From an uncultured Hyphomonas sp. (GTDB lineage: Bacteria > Pseudomonadota > Alphaproteobacteria > Caulobacterales > Hyphomonadaceae), in NCBI RefSeq assembly GCF_963678195.1, contig NZ_OY782759.1, positions 434,001 through 498,000 of the forward strand: a stretch of 64,000 nt of DNA, read 5' to 3'. A program made the position numbers and the translations under genes. This document shows, piece after piece, positions 28,330 to 37,173 of this stretch (within the stretch, counting starts at the first letter, position 1; every line of letters begins with the position of its first letter). A model generated the notes under the pieces. It had not been told where the DNA came from and made no database searches. It saw only the letters and a program-made list of their open reading frames with translations.

Positions 28330-30876
28330 ATGAGTGCGACCAGAGACACGCCGCAGGATGATCCGCCCCGGAGCAATCCGGTGCCGCTCTTGCTCGCCTT
28401 GCTTGCCTTTGCAGCTGCCATCTATGCCATCCATGGCAGGCTGGATCACATGTCGATGCACCAGGTGTATGGCCGGTTTGCCGCGCTGAGCTGGCCAGCT
28501 GTCCTGATTGCCTTCGCCGGCATGCTGGCGAGCTATGCGATGGCTGTGCTGCGGGATGGGCTGACGCTGCGCCATCTGGGGCTCGCGCGGCCATGGCGGG
28601 ATCTTGCCTTCATCTCTTTCACGGCGCAGGCCGTTGGCAACTCTCTCGGCGAGGCGGAACTGACCGGCGGTAATGTCCGAACGCGGATTTATGGCGGGTT
28701 AGGCCTGTCGGAAGACGAGAGCGCGGCGGTTTCCCGCCTTGTGCGGATCAGCCTGACGGTCGGGGCGCTGGCGCTCAGCGGGCTCGGCCTTGTGTTCGAA
28801 TCCGCGGCGTTCCCGGTGCATTTCGGCCTTCCGGACCAGGCGGCCATCGGCATTGGTTGCGTCCTGCTGGCGCTTGTCCTCTGGCATGTCGGAAATGCCA
28901 GCCTGCTCGGCCCCGCTGGATGGCAGGGCGTGATGACGCGGGTCGCGGTCAGTTTCGCAGACTGGACGGCGGCGGGGCTGGTGCTGTTCGCCCTGCTGCC
29001 GGAAGAGACCGCGATCGGCTTTGCGGCATTTGTCCCGATCTTTGCACTGGCGTGCCTTGCAGGTGGGCTCAGCGGTCTGCCGGGCGGCATCGGGGTGTTT
29101 GAGGCGGTCATTCTGCTGCTCGTGCCTGCCAGTCCGGTGGAGGGGCTGGTGGCCAGCCTGATCGCTTTCCGTGTGATCTATTATCTCGTGCCGCTGGCGC
29201 TGGCCGCAGCAGGGATGAGCCGGCGTCTCCTTACCCGGCATGGATCCGCCCTTCAGGGACTGGGACGCGGGGCAGGGGATATCGCCACCTTGTTCGCGCC
29301 GGTCGTGTTTGGCCTGCTCGCTTTCGCAAGCGGCACCTATATTCTTGTGGCTGCGATGACGCCCGCCCTGATTGCACCCCTGAAGGCGGCCGCCCGGTAT
29401 CTGCCTGTACCGGTGATCGAGCTGTCGCACTTCCTGGCCTCGATCATCGGCCTGTTCCTGCTGATCGTGGCGAACGGCCTTTCGCGGCGGCTCAGCCATG
29501 CCTGGATGGTGGCCATGGGTCTGCTGGTCGCGGGCGGCGTGCTGACGCTCACCAAAGGCGCCACGCTGGGCGAGGCCTTGCCGCTTCTGGTCGTGCTGGC
29601 GCTTCTGGGTCTGGCGCGCCCGGCCTTCTACCGCGCAACGCCGCTGGCAGAGACCCGCCTGACCCCGGTCATGGCGCTGGCCGTCATCGCGACGCTCGGC
29701 GCGGTGATCTGGCTGGGATTCTTCTCCTACCAGCATGTCGAATACCGGGATGATCTCTGGTGGCAGGTGGCGCTGGAGGGCGGCGCCTCGCGCTTTCTGA
29801 GAGCGGCAGGTGGGGTGAGCGTTCTGGCGGTCCTCTACTTTGCCTGGAACTGGCTGCGCCCGGTGCACGCCCCGCCGGAAGAGGCCCTGCCGATGGAAGA
29901 CGTCGGGCAGATCATTGCAGGCGCGGACCTCGCCCGGCCGGATGCGGCGCTGGCGCTCAGCGGGGACATGCGGTTCCACCTCAGCCCGTCGCGGCGCTCT
30001 TTCATCATGTTCGGTGTACGGGGCGGCCACTGGGTCGCCATGGGAGAGCCCGTCGGGCTTGCCGAAGAAATCCCGTCGCTGGTCTGGTCTTTCCGGGAGG
30101 CCGCCGACGCGGCCGGTGCAGGCATCGTGTTCTACGCGATCGGCCGGAATTTCCTTCCTCTGGCGGTCGATCTCGGCCTGGCGGTCCAGAAGATCGGCGA
30201 GACGGCGATTGTGCCGCTGACGGATTTCACCCTGGAAGGCTCGGACAGGGCGCGCCTGCGGCAGGTCTATAACCGGGCGGGCCGCGACGGGGTGAGCTTT
30301 GAGGTGTTGGCGCCGGAGGATGTGCCGGCACATATGGACCGGCTGCATGAGATTTCCGAGGAATGGCTGGACACCCATGGCGGGGCGGAGAAGGGGTTTT
30401 CCCTCGGCCGGTTCGATCCGGACTATATCGCGAATTTCCCCATCGCCATCGCCCGTCTGGAAGGGGAGATTGTGGCCTTCGCCAATCTCTGGCCGGGCGC
30501 GGGCAAACACGAGATCGCCATCGACCTGATGCGCTTTTCCGCGGCGGCCCCGCGCGCGGTGATGGATTACCTCTTCATCTCGGCGATGCTGTGGGCCAAA
30601 GAGGCAGGCTATCAGCGCTTCGATCTTGGCATGGCGCCGCTGTCCGGGCTGGAGGCGCACCGTCTTGCCCCGGCGATGACCCGTGTCGGCGCCTTCCTGT
30701 TCGAACATGCCAATGCTGTGTACGGATTTGAGGGCCTCAGATCCTACAAGGGCAAGTTCCATCCTGAATGGGAGCCGCTCTACCTCGCTGCCCCGAATGC
30801 GAGGGAGCTCCCGGGGGCGCTCGCGGATGTCGCCATCCTGACGAGCGGCGGCCTCGCCCGGATATTCCACAAGTAG
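28330..30876 (+). CDS. mprF: Bifunctional lysylphosphatidylglycerol flippase/synthetase
   Basis: MprF attaches an amino acid from its tRNA to phosphatidylglycerol and flips the product to the outer leaflet, reducing surface negative charge and sensitivity to cationic peptides. The 848-residue protein has a long N-terminal multi-span flippase part (first span VPLLLALLAFAAAIYAI) and a soluble C-terminal DUF2156-type domain. The latter begins near LALSGDMRFHLSPSRRSFIMFG and includes RFDLGMAPLSG. Lysine or alanine specificity is not decidable by eye. AAGGGA precedes the ATG. It starts 11 bases after DUF4175. Confidence 0.93.
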   Translation: MSATRDTPQDDPPRSNPVPLLLALLAFAAAIYAIHGRLDHMSMHQVYGRFAALSWPAVLIAFAGMLASYAMAVLRDGLTLRHLGLARPWRDLAFISFTAQAVGNSLGEAELTGGNVRTRIYGGLGLSEDESAAVSRLVRISLTVGALALSGLGLVFESAAFPVHFGLPDQAAIGIGCVLLALVLWHVGNASLLGPAGWQGVMTRVAVSFADWTAAGLVLFALLPEETAIGFAAFVPIFALACLAGGLSGLPGGIGVFEAVILLLVPASPVEGLVASLIAFRVIYYLVPLALAAAGMSRRLLTRHGSALQGLGRGAGDIATLFAPVVFGLLAFASGTYILVAAMTPALIAPLKAAARYLPVPVIELSHFLASIIGLFLLIVANGLSRRLSHAWMVAMGLLVAGGVLTLTKGATLGEALPLLVVLALLGLARPAFYRATPLAETRLTPVMALAVIATLGAVIWLGFFSYQHVEYRDDLWWQVALEGGASRFLRAAGGVSVLAVLYFAWNWLRPVHAPPEEALPMEDVGQIIAGADLARPDAALALSGDMRFHLSPSRRSFIMFGVRGGHWVAMGEPVGLAEEIPSLVWSFREAADAAGAGIVFYAIGRNFLPLAVDLGLAVQKIGETAIVPLTDFTLEGSDRARLRQVYNRAGRDGVSFEVLAPEDVPAHMDRLHEISEEWLDTHGGAEKGFSLGRFDPDYIANFPIAIARLEGEIVAFANLWPGAGKHEIAIDLMRFSAAAPRAVMDYLFISAMLWAKEAGYQRFDLGMAPLSGLEAHRLAPAMTRVGAFLFEHANAVYGFEGLRSYKGKFHPEWEPLYLAAPNARELPGALADVAILTSGGLARIFHK

Positions 30877-30934
30877 CGCCCCTTGCGCCGGGCCTGCGTG
30901 TCTGCCTTGATGCGCGCAAAACAGGGAGACATTC

Positions 30935-31885
30935 ATGCCACGCTGGGAATACACCAAAGGGCTGAAGGACATTGGCAACGGGCTTTATGCCTGGCTGCAG
31001 CCGGATGGCGGCTGGGGCTGGTCGAATGCCGGCCTGATTGTGGACGGCGACCAGTCGCTGCTGGTCGACACGTTGTTCGACATGCACCTGACGCGCGATA
31101 TGCTGGGCGCGATGGCGGATGCCTCCGGCGTCCACGCTGAAGCGATCGGCACAATCGTCAACACCCATGCCAATGGCGATCATTGTCACGGTAATGGGTG
31201 CTGTCCGCATGCGGAGATCATCGCTTCGGATGCGAGCGCGAAGGAAATGGCCGAAGTGCCGCCCGCCATGCTGGCCCAGTTCAAGAAGATGGGGGGACAA
31301 CTCGGCCCGGCCGGCACCTATTTCGCAGACATTTTCGGCCCGTTCGATTTCGATGCGGTCGAAGAACGCCTGCCAACCCAGACATTCACCGGCCGGATGG
31401 ATCTGACCATCGGTGACAAGACGGTGGAGCTGATCGAGGTTGGCCCCGCGCATACGGGCGGCGATGTCATCGTCCACGTACCGCAGGACCGCACCGTCTT
31501 CACTGGCGACATTCTTTTCATCGACGGTACGCCCCTGATGTGGGCAGGGCCTGTGAAGAACTGGATCAATGCGTGTGAGAAGATCATTGGCATGGACGCC
31601 GATGTGATTGTGCCAGGGCATGGTCCGATTACGGATAAGACCGGGGTTCAGCGCGTCGCCGACTATCTCGCCTATATCGATGCCGAAGCGCGCAAGCGTT
31701 ATGACGCCGGTCTCGGCGTGCGTGAGGCCGCGCTCGATATTGCGCTCGGCGATTATGCCAATTGGGGCGATGCCGAGCGGATCGCGGTCAATGTCGACAG
31801 CCTCTACCGCGAATATCGCGGCGACGGGCAGGTGACACCGGTGATGGAATTGTTCGGCCTGATGGCAGAAATGCGTGACGCGTAG
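30935..31885 (+). CDS. Metallo-beta-lactamase fold hydrolase
   Basis: A 316-residue MBL-fold protein. The metal-binding motif appears as NTHANGDHCHGN, so the second histidine of the canonical HxHxDH is asparagine, a form seen in a known THxNGDHxxGN subgroup. Further ligand regions are VGPAHTGGDVIVH, FTGDILFIDGTP and IVPGHGPITDK. Such enzymes hydrolyse thioesters, lactones or similar bonds; the substrate here is unknown. AGGGAG precedes the ATG at good spacing. Confidence 0.88.
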   Translation: MPRWEYTKGLKDIGNGLYAWLQPDGGWGWSNAGLIVDGDQSLLVDTLFDMHLTRDMLGAMADASGVHAEAIGTIVNTHANGDHCHGNGCCPHAEIIASDASAKEMAEVPPAMLAQFKKMGGQLGPAGTYFADIFGPFDFDAVEERLPTQTFTGRMDLTIGDKTVELIEVGPAHTGGDVIVHVPQDRTVFTGDILFIDGTPLMWAGPVKNWINACEKIIGMDADVIVPGHGPITDKTGVQRVADYLAYIDAEARKRYDAGLGVREAALDIALGDYANWGDAERIAVNVDSLYREYRGDGQVTPVMELFGLMAEMRDA

Positions 31886-31912
31886 CGGAATTAAATCTTC
31901 CTGAAGCGGGTG

Positions 31913-32740
31913 TCAGTCCAACAAACCGTTGGACTCGATAATTTTTGCGAAGTGACGGGCGAGCGAGAAGCGGGTGCGCATCAATTTAAGGTCGCTCCAG
32001 GTTGCGGCTTCTTCGTCCCAATACGCAAATATCATTGCGGTCATTGCTGCTGTTCGTCTTGGCTTAGGTTCCGAAAAAACAAAATCCATGATCCGTGAAG
32101 GTGCAGAGCTCCAAACTTCTATTGCTCTCGTGTGCTTCTGTGCGGCGAGAACTTCTTTGTGACTCTCGCGCTCTGCAGACCAGATATATGCATCCTGCAT
32201 TATTGGTGAGATTTTCTGAGACCATATAAATAGGTCTTCCATATGAAGGGCGTACCCGTTCTCGACCATCAACATCATGTCATTTATCCAGTGGTCTGGA
32301 CAGGTAAAGGGTCGTGGCGTCGTAGGCAGACCATTTCCGTAATCTGTTGCGATAGTCATGAATACGGTCAGAAGACGCGCAAATAGTGGCTCGTCGGCGC
32401 TAGAAAGTTGGCTCAGCCAAGGAGTTTCTGGGATATTTCCTAGGTCCCGAACATATCTGAAATAGCAGGGAAATGCACCATTCTGTCCGGTGTCTCCTTC
32501 GCAAGGAATCATGATCCCGGTTTCGTGAAGGATGGCGCAAGCATCGTCCCATGGGCTCATGAACATGTTGTCTACAAGCTGACCATCCAGTCGAATATCG
32601 GGCAAACTTGACCACAATAAGTTTTTTCGATCACTGCGAGATGCGCCACTGATGCCTATTCCGTCGACTAGCAGGGCGACTCGGCAGAGCAATTGACTGG
32701 CCAGCGCCCGGAGTTTTTCAGAATCAGATTGTGTGGGCAT
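31913..32740 (-). CDS. AT-rich orphan gene, unknown function
   Basis: A 275-residue soluble protein with no signal peptide. Notable stretches are DGQLVDNMFMSPWDDACAIL, FTCPDHWINDMMLMVENGYALHMEDLF and TAAMTAMIFAYWDEEAATW. I recognise no family. Its codon use and base composition are visibly more A/T-rich than the genes on both sides, pointing to recent transfer. It lies 13 bases after the cobalamin adenosyltransferase stop, yet it has no strong ribosome site. It therefore looks like a single-gene insertion behind an existing operon. Confidence 0.7.
   Translation of the reverse strand: MPTQSDSEKLRALASQLLCRVALLVDGIGISGASRSDRKNLLWSSLPDIRLDGQLVDNMFMSPWDDACAILHETGIMIPCEGDTGQNGAFPCYFRYVRDLGNIPETPWLSQLSSADEPLFARLLTVFMTIATDYGNGLPTTPRPFTCPDHWINDMMLMVENGYALHMEDLFIWSQKISPIMQDAYIWSAERESHKEVLAAQKHTRAIEVWSSAPSRIMDFVFSEPKPRRTAAMTAMIFAYWDEEAATWSDLKLMRTRFSLARHFAKIIESNGLLD
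31915..31945 (+). terminator. Possible terminator hairpin after the MBL gene
   Basis: A perfect 8-bp stem AGTCCAAC / GTTGGACT with AAACC loop is followed, after CGATAA, by TTTTT. The T-run is six bases away, which weakens the call. It overlaps the last codons of the convergent AT-rich gene. Confidence 0.45.
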
Positions 32741-32753
32741 TGGGTCTCAATCC

Positions 32754-33326
32754 CTACCGGTTCGCCCCCGGCACCCACTTAATATCATCCGCGCCATTGC
32801 CGTTCGCAGCTCGGCCCGCGACGAACAGCCAGTCTGACAGGCGGTTGATGAAGGCAAGCGCTTCGGGGCGCACGGGCTCGTCTTCCATTCCGGAGAGTTC
32901 CGCGATTTTCCGCTCCGCCGTGCGGCAGAGGGTGCGCGCGACGTGCAGTTGCGCGGCCAGCGGTGATCCGCCCGGCAGGATGAAACTGTCCAGCGGGGGA
33001 ATGCGCGCATTCATCGCGTCGATTTCTTCCTCCAGCCGGGTCACCTGCGATTCCACGATGCGCAGCGGCGTCCATTCCAGCACACGGCCACGGTCAGGTG
33101 TGGCAAGGTCTGCGCCGAGGTCGAACAGGTCGTTCTGTATACGGCGGATGGCCGTCAGCATTTCGTCTTCGGCATGCAGCGCGGCGACCCCGAGCGCGGC
33201 ATTCACTTCATCCACGCAGCCATAGGAAGCGACGCGCGGGTGCCACTTGTCCACCTGTTCGCCAGTCGACAGGCGGGTTTGCCCCTTATCGCCGGTGCGG
33301 GTGTAGATCTTGTCGAGTTTGACCAT
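32754..33326 (-). CDS. PduO-type ATP:cob(I)alamin adenosyltransferase
   Basis: This 190-residue enzyme makes adenosylcobalamin from cob(I)alamin and ATP. The family signature is clear: KIYTRTGDKGQT at the N-terminus binding ATP, VDEVNAALGVA, IQNDLFDLGADLATP, SFILPGGSPLAAQLHVARTLCRTAERK and FINRLSDWLFVAGRAAN. It is the PduO rather than the CobA type. It lies downstream of the HIG1-like gene with 18 bases between, a pairing seen widely in alphaproteobacteria. Confidence 0.95.
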   Translation of the reverse strand: MVKLDKIYTRTGDKGQTRLSTGEQVDKWHPRVASYGCVDEVNAALGVAALHAEDEMLTAIRRIQNDLFDLGADLATPDRGRVLEWTPLRIVESQVTRLEEEIDAMNARIPPLDSFILPGGSPLAAQLHVARTLCRTAERKIAELSGMEDEPVRPEALAFINRLSDWLFVAGRAANGNGADDIKWVPGANR

Positions 33327-33344
33327 GGGGCCTCCTCAGGAAAG

Positions 33345-33551
33345 TCAGAAATGAATGGCGCCGGCCATGAAGCCGATCCCCACCAGAAGGGCGATCGCGA
33401 TGGCCTGGATGAAAATACGCATCCGCATCAGCTTGTTGGAGCGGCTGGGCTGGTTCTCGTCGGTGCGGGCCAGATTGGCGATGCCGAGGCCCAGCACGAC
33501 CAGCAGGGCCGCCAGGGCGCCGTAAAACAGAATGGTAATCAGCAATTGCAT
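33345..33551 (-). CDS. HIG1-domain twin-transmembrane protein
   Basis: A 68-residue protein with two membrane spans (LLITILFYGALAALLVVLGLGI and IFIQAIAIALLVGIGFMAG) joined by a short polar loop with SRSNKLMRMRI. This matches the small bacterial HIG1-like proteins, relatives of mitochondrial respiratory supercomplex factors. ATG 33551 (MQLLIT) is chosen; the longer frame to 33785 overlaps zapA in another frame. It leads the adenosyltransferase gene. Confidence 0.85.
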   Translation of the reverse strand: MQLLITILFYGALAALLVVLGLGIANLARTDENQPSRSNKLMRMRIFIQAIAIALLVGIGFMAGAIHF

Positions 33552-33608
33552 GTCGTGTCGCCTTTCCGGCCTTGTAATCACTCTAACATAGGCTGGCGAG
33601 CCCCGGGG

Positions 33609-33640
33609 GACAGGCGCGAAAGCGTCGCGCCCGGCCTGTC
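33609..33640. repeat. Stable GC hairpin between zapA and the HIG1 gene
   Basis: Inverted sequence GGCGCGA / TCGCGCC inside a GACAGG...CCTGTC pair. No T-run on either side. It could reduce read-through from zapA or protect the 3' end of its mRNA. The space is too short for a normal 6S RNA gene, which in many proteobacteria lies near zapA. Confidence 0.4.
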
Positions 33641-33645
33641 TCGCG

Positions 33646-33954
33646 TCAGCCGCCGGATTCCAGCCGGGCCGCGAGGGCTTCGATCCGCTCGGACACTGAC
33701 GCCATGGCTTCTGCTGCTTTTTGTTCTGCGGCAGGGGAGGACCCGCCGCCGCGCCGCGCCGAGTCCAGCTCATCCAGCAGGGCAAGCGCAGTGATCAGCA
33801 GCAACCGGTCTTCCCCGATATCACCGACGGCGCTGGCGATATGTTTGACCCGCGCGTCCAGCTGCTGGGACAGCGCGACAATCCGCGCCTCCTGTCCGGG
33901 CGCGCAAGCGATGGAATAATTCCGGCCGCGCAGCGTGATGTCGGCCTTGGCCAT
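33646..33954 (-). CDS. zapA: Cell division protein ZapA
   Basis: ZapA bundles FtsZ filaments at mid-cell. The 102-residue product has the N-terminal sheet ADITLRGRNYSIACAPGQEARI, then LSQQLDARVKHIASAVGDIGEDRLLLITALALLDEL and a C-terminal coiled coil. These are standard ZapA features. ATG 33954 is four bases after the DUF4164 stop, so the two are coupled. Confidence 0.93.
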   Translation of the reverse strand: MAKADITLRGRNYSIACAPGQEARIVALSQQLDARVKHIASAVGDIGEDRLLLITALALLDELDSARRGGGSSPAAEQKAAEAMASVSERIEALAARLESGG

Positions 33955-33958
33955 GCCT

Positions 33959-34228
33959 TCAGCCCTCCTTGCCAAGGGCAGCGCGCACTTCCTCGATGGC
34001 CGCGCCAAGGGCCGCGCTGGCTTCGTCCGCCAGGCCCTGCAATTCGGTCTCGCGGGCAAGGGAAGCGTCGAGTTCCTCGGCCAGTCTTTCCCGGTCAGAC
34101 ACAAGCGCTGCCATTTCTGCAGCGACCACGTCGGGATCGCCTGCACGGGCCAGCAGGCCGTCGACGGCCCCTTCCAGGCGCCGGATGGCCGCATCGAGGC
34201 GGCGTGATTCGCGGTCGATGTCGCTCAT
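33959..34228 (-). CDS. DUF4164 family coiled-coil protein
   Basis: An 89-residue, almost wholly alpha-helical acidic protein (IDRESRRLDAAIRRLEGAVDGLLAR ... ERLAEELDASLARETELQGLADE). It is regularly found directly before zapA in alphaproteobacteria. A ZapB-like or other division role is plausible but unproven. ATG 34228 is preferred to a TTG at 34249. Confidence 0.82.
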   Translation of the reverse strand: MSDIDRESRRLDAAIRRLEGAVDGLLARAGDPDVVAAEMAALVSDRERLAEELDASLARETELQGLADEASAALGAAIEEVRAALGKEG

Positions 34229-34251
34229 GTTTCCAAGGCTTAAACTCAATA

Positions 34252-34284
34252 CGCAGCTACGCCAAGCGGCTTGACGTAGCTGCG
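34252..34284. promoter_or_regulatory. Perfect inverted repeat in the zapA/tkt divergent region
   Basis: CGCAGCTACG (34252-34261) and CGTAGCTGCG (34275-34284) form a 10-bp perfect dyad with a 13-base spacer. It sits between the DUF4164-zapA operon and transketolase, 49 bases before the tkt start. It could be an operator or a leader hairpin. No known regulator consensus matches by eye. Confidence 0.55.
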
Positions 34285-34332
34285 GGAGTCTGGCCTAGCA
34301 CACTTCCGGAGCGACTGAGGGAGATCAGCAGA

Positions 34333-36300
34333 ATGGCTGTAACCAACCGGGACATGGCAAATGCCGTTCGTGCCCTATCCATGGATGCGGTGGAAGCCGC
34401 AAAATCGGGCCATGTCGGCCTGCCGCTGGGCATGGCGGATGCAGCCACTGTGCTGTTCCGCAAATTCCTGAAATTTGACCCGGCTGATCCCAATTGGGCA
34501 GACCGCGACCGGTTCGTCCTGTCGGCGGGCCACGGCTCGATGCTGATCTATTCGTTGCTGCACCTGACGGGCTACAAGTCTGTCTCGCGCGACGATATCC
34601 GCAATTTCCGCCAGCTGGGCGCGAAGACGCCGGGCCACCCGGAAAACTTCGTCACGCCGGGCGTGGAGACGACCACCGGCCCGCTGGGGCAGGGCATCGC
34701 CACGGCGGTCGGCATGGCCATGGCAGAGCGTCACCTGAACGCGCGCTTCGGTGATGACCTCGTCGATCACCATACTTATGTCATCGCGGGCGACGGGTGC
34801 CTGATGGAAGGCATCAGCCAGGAAGCGATCACGCTGGCCGGGCATCTGAAGCTGAACAAGCTGATTGTCCTGTTCGACGACAACTCCGTCACCATCGATG
34901 GCGGCACGGACATGTCCGACAACACAGACCAGTGCGCCCGTTTCGAAGCCTCCGGCTGGATCACGAAGAAAGTGGACGGCCATGACGAGAAATCCGTCGA
35001 GGCCGCGCTGACCTGGGCGAAGAAGCAGAAGAAACCGGTCATGCTCGCCGTGAAGACGATCATCGGCTATGGCGCCCCGAAAATTGCCGGCACCGGCAAG
35101 GCGCATGGCGGCCCGTATGGCGCCGAAGAGATCGCCGGTATCCGCGAAAACATCGGCTGGAAATACCCGCCCTTCGAAGTGCCAGCCGCCATCGAGAAAG
35201 CCTGGGCGAAAGCCGGGGAGCGCTCGAAGAAGGCGCACGAGGCCTGGAACAAGCGCCTCGCCGGGTCTGAGCATAAAGGCGAATTCAACGCCGCCATGGC
35301 CGGGCGCCTGCCGAAGAACATCGCCAAGGCGATCATCAAGCACAAGAAGGCTGTCGTCGCGGGCGGTGTGAAGAAAGCCACCCGCCAGTGGAGCGGTGCA
35401 GCCCTGGAAGTGCTGACGCATCTGGTGCCGGAGATGATCGGCGGGTCGGCTGACCTGACGGGCTCCAACAACACCAAGACCAGCCACACAGAGCCGATGA
35501 CGCCGAAGAACTGGGGCGGGCGTTATGTCCACTATGGCGTGCGCGAGCATGGCATGGCCGCCGCGATGAACGGCATGGCGCTGCATGGCGGCATCCTGCC
35601 TTATTCCGGCACGTTCCTCGTCTTTGCAGACTATTCGCGCGGCGCGATCCGCCTCGGCGCCCTGATGGGCACGCGCGTTGTGCATGTCATGACGCACGAT
35701 TCCATCGGCCTTGGCGAAGACGGCCCGACCCACCAGCCGGTGGAACATGTCGCCAGCCTGCGCGCCATGCCAAACATGCTGGTCTTCCGCCCGGCAGATG
35801 GCGTGGAAACCGCCGAGTGCTGGGAACTCGCCATCGCGAACGAGACCGGCCCCTCGACCATGGCGCTGACCCGTCAGGGCGTCGCCCCTGCGCGGACGAC
35901 GCATACGGACGACAACCTCTCCGCCAAGGGCGCCTATGTGCTGTCCGACTGCAAGGGCAAGGCGCAGGCCACCATTCTGGCCACCGGCTCTGAAGTCGAG
36001 ATCGCGCTGGCCGCGCAGGAGATGCTGGCCGAAGACGGCATCGCCGCGCGCGTCGTGTCGTGCCCATGCCTGGAGCTGTTCGAACAGCAGCACGGCAATT
36101 ACCGCAAATCTGTCCTCGGCAGCGCGCCGCGTGTGGCCGTCGAGGCGGGCGTCCGTTTCGGCTGGGACCGCTGGATCGGTGAAGATGGCGGCTTTGTCGG
36201 CATGAACAGCTTCGGCGCCTCGGCCCCGTACACCGATCTCTACAAGAAGTTCGGCATCACCGCTCAGGCGGTTGTGGCCGAAGTGAAGAAGCGTCTCTAG
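34333..36300 (+). CDS. tkt: Transketolase
   Basis: ThDP enzyme of the pentose phosphate pathway that moves two-carbon units between sugars. The 655-residue protein has MANAVRALSMDAVEAAKSGHVGLPLGMAD, GHGSMLIYSLLHLTGY and TTTGPLGQGIATAVGMA. The ThDP/Mg motif GDGCLMEGISQE continues to DDNSVTIDG. The Pyr domain follows with REHGMAAAMNGMALHGG and DSIGLGEDGPTHQPVEH. Length is normal. ATG 34333 has GGGAGA upstream. The longer frame to 33721 is antisense to zapA and not real. Confidence 0.97.
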   Translation: MAVTNRDMANAVRALSMDAVEAAKSGHVGLPLGMADAATVLFRKFLKFDPADPNWADRDRFVLSAGHGSMLIYSLLHLTGYKSVSRDDIRNFRQLGAKTPGHPENFVTPGVETTTGPLGQGIATAVGMAMAERHLNARFGDDLVDHHTYVIAGDGCLMEGISQEAITLAGHLKLNKLIVLFDDNSVTIDGGTDMSDNTDQCARFEASGWITKKVDGHDEKSVEAALTWAKKQKKPVMLAVKTIIGYGAPKIAGTGKAHGGPYGAEEIAGIRENIGWKYPPFEVPAAIEKAWAKAGERSKKAHEAWNKRLAGSEHKGEFNAAMAGRLPKNIAKAIIKHKKAVVAGGVKKATRQWSGAALEVLTHLVPEMIGGSADLTGSNNTKTSHTEPMTPKNWGGRYVHYGVREHGMAAAMNGMALHGGILPYSGTFLVFADYSRGAIRLGALMGTRVVHVMTHDSIGLGEDGPTHQPVEHVASLRAMPNMLVFRPADGVETAECWELAIANETGPSTMALTRQGVAPARTTHTDDNLSAKGAYVLSDCKGKAQATILATGSEVEIALAAQEMLAEDGIAARVVSCPCLELFEQQHGNYRKSVLGSAPRVAVEAGVRFGWDRWIGEDGGFVGMNSFGASAPYTDLYKKFGITAQAVVAEVKKRL

Positions 36301-36331
36301 GACAGCTCCGCTTCAGGCGGTTGAAGCTTTT

Positions 36332-36369
36332 CCGGGATGCGGACAATTGTCCGCATCCCGGTTTTTTTT
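36332..36369 (+). terminator. Strong intrinsic terminator after tkt
   Basis: A 30-base perfect palindrome (36332-36361; half-site CCGGGATGCGGACAA) is followed by eight T. It ends tkt on the + strand. The MAPEG gene starts its stop codon inside the T-run, and the site may serve it too. Confidence 0.95.
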
Positions 36370-36760
36370 ACAGGGGCCAGTTCTGCGCCAGCGCATAGCC
36401 GGCAAAAGTCAGCATTGCGCCAAAGGTCAGCAACATGCCGGCCGCCCGCAGCAGTCCCTGGCCATCCGTCAGCGCGATGGTGAAGTAGTGAATGACACGG
36501 CCCGCCAGCAGGGATGTGCCCCCGGCCCACAGCATCGCGTTTCCCGCGCCGGAATAATCCGCCGCTGCCATGGCGATGAGGGTGATGGGCACCGTCTCGG
36601 TGAAGTTCCCATGCGCGCGGATGCGGCGCAGCAAGACCTGGTTGCCACCGTCCGATAGAAGGATCCCGGTCTTGATCCGGTAGATGCCGACAGCCAGTGT
36701 TGCCGGTACCTGCACAATCGTCAGTAGCGCGATGAAAATTACGGTTACATCATATGTCAT
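36368..36760 (-). CDS. MAPEG family membrane protein
   Basis: A 130-residue four-span protein: IFIALLTIVQVPATLAVGIYR, the hallmark RRIRAHGNFTETVPITLIAMA between spans 1 and 2, then two further hydrophobic segments. MAPEG proteins include microsomal glutathione transferases and eicosanoid enzymes; bacterial roles are little known. GAAGG precedes the ATG at 36760. No operon partner is clear. Confidence 0.88.
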   Translation of the reverse strand: MTYDVTVIFIALLTIVQVPATLAVGIYRIKTGILLSDGGNQVLLRRIRAHGNFTETVPITLIAMAAADYSGAGNAMLWAGGTSLLAGRVIHYFTIALTDGQGLLRAAGMLLTFGAMLTFAGYALAQNWPL

Positions 36761-36806
36761 AAGCTAAGCCTTCTGCGGCCGGGGCGTCTGCGCCGGGCCT
36801 TTGAAG

Positions 36807-37124
36807 TTACATCTCCATGTTCAGGACTTCAGCGACCTCGATTGATCCGCCGACGGCGAGATGCGGGCTGCGCTGCGCCATGGAGACGGCCTCTGCCAGC
36901 GTCTCGGCTTCGACAACGGACACGCCGCTGATCGGGTTTGCCCCGCCATTGTCCTCGACAGCACCGGCGCTGACGGTGACAGAGGCGCCGACGGCATGGC
37001 CGGGATCGATCATGGCGGCGCCAAGGCTCTCCACCCATTGGCGCCAATTCATCATGTGGGCCTGGCCTTCCTCGGGCGTCATCGATGTCTTGCCGCCATG
37101 ATAGGCGAATACGAATTTGGGCAT
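36807..37124 (-). CDS. YCII-related domain protein
   Basis: A 105-residue small ferredoxin-like-fold protein (MPKFVFAYHGGKTSMTPEEG...), with central GHAVGASVTVSAG and the C-terminal VVEAETLAEAVSMAQRSPHLAVGGSIEVAEV, typical of the YCII/DGPF group. The function of this group is unclear. It diverges from a TetR regulator over a perfect dyad operator, so it is a likely target of that regulator. Confidence 0.85.
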   Translation of the reverse strand: MPKFVFAYHGGKTSMTPEEGQAHMMNWRQWVESLGAAMIDPGHAVGASVTVSAGAVEDNGGANPISGVSVVEAETLAEAVSMAQRSPHLAVGGSIEVAEVLNMEM

Positions 37125-37173
37125 GAGTCTGCGTCCTTTCCGCTGAATTGCCTGCAGGCCCCGGTTTTCACAT

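Noticed and set aside
28699-30978. 759-residue minus-strand frame
   Set aside because: Antisense to mprF; rich in Arg/Gln/His as expected for a shadow frame.
33552-33645. 6S RNA gene downstream of zapA
   Set aside because: The interval is only about 94 bases and folds into one short hairpin; the expected long bulged rod of 6S RNA does not fit.
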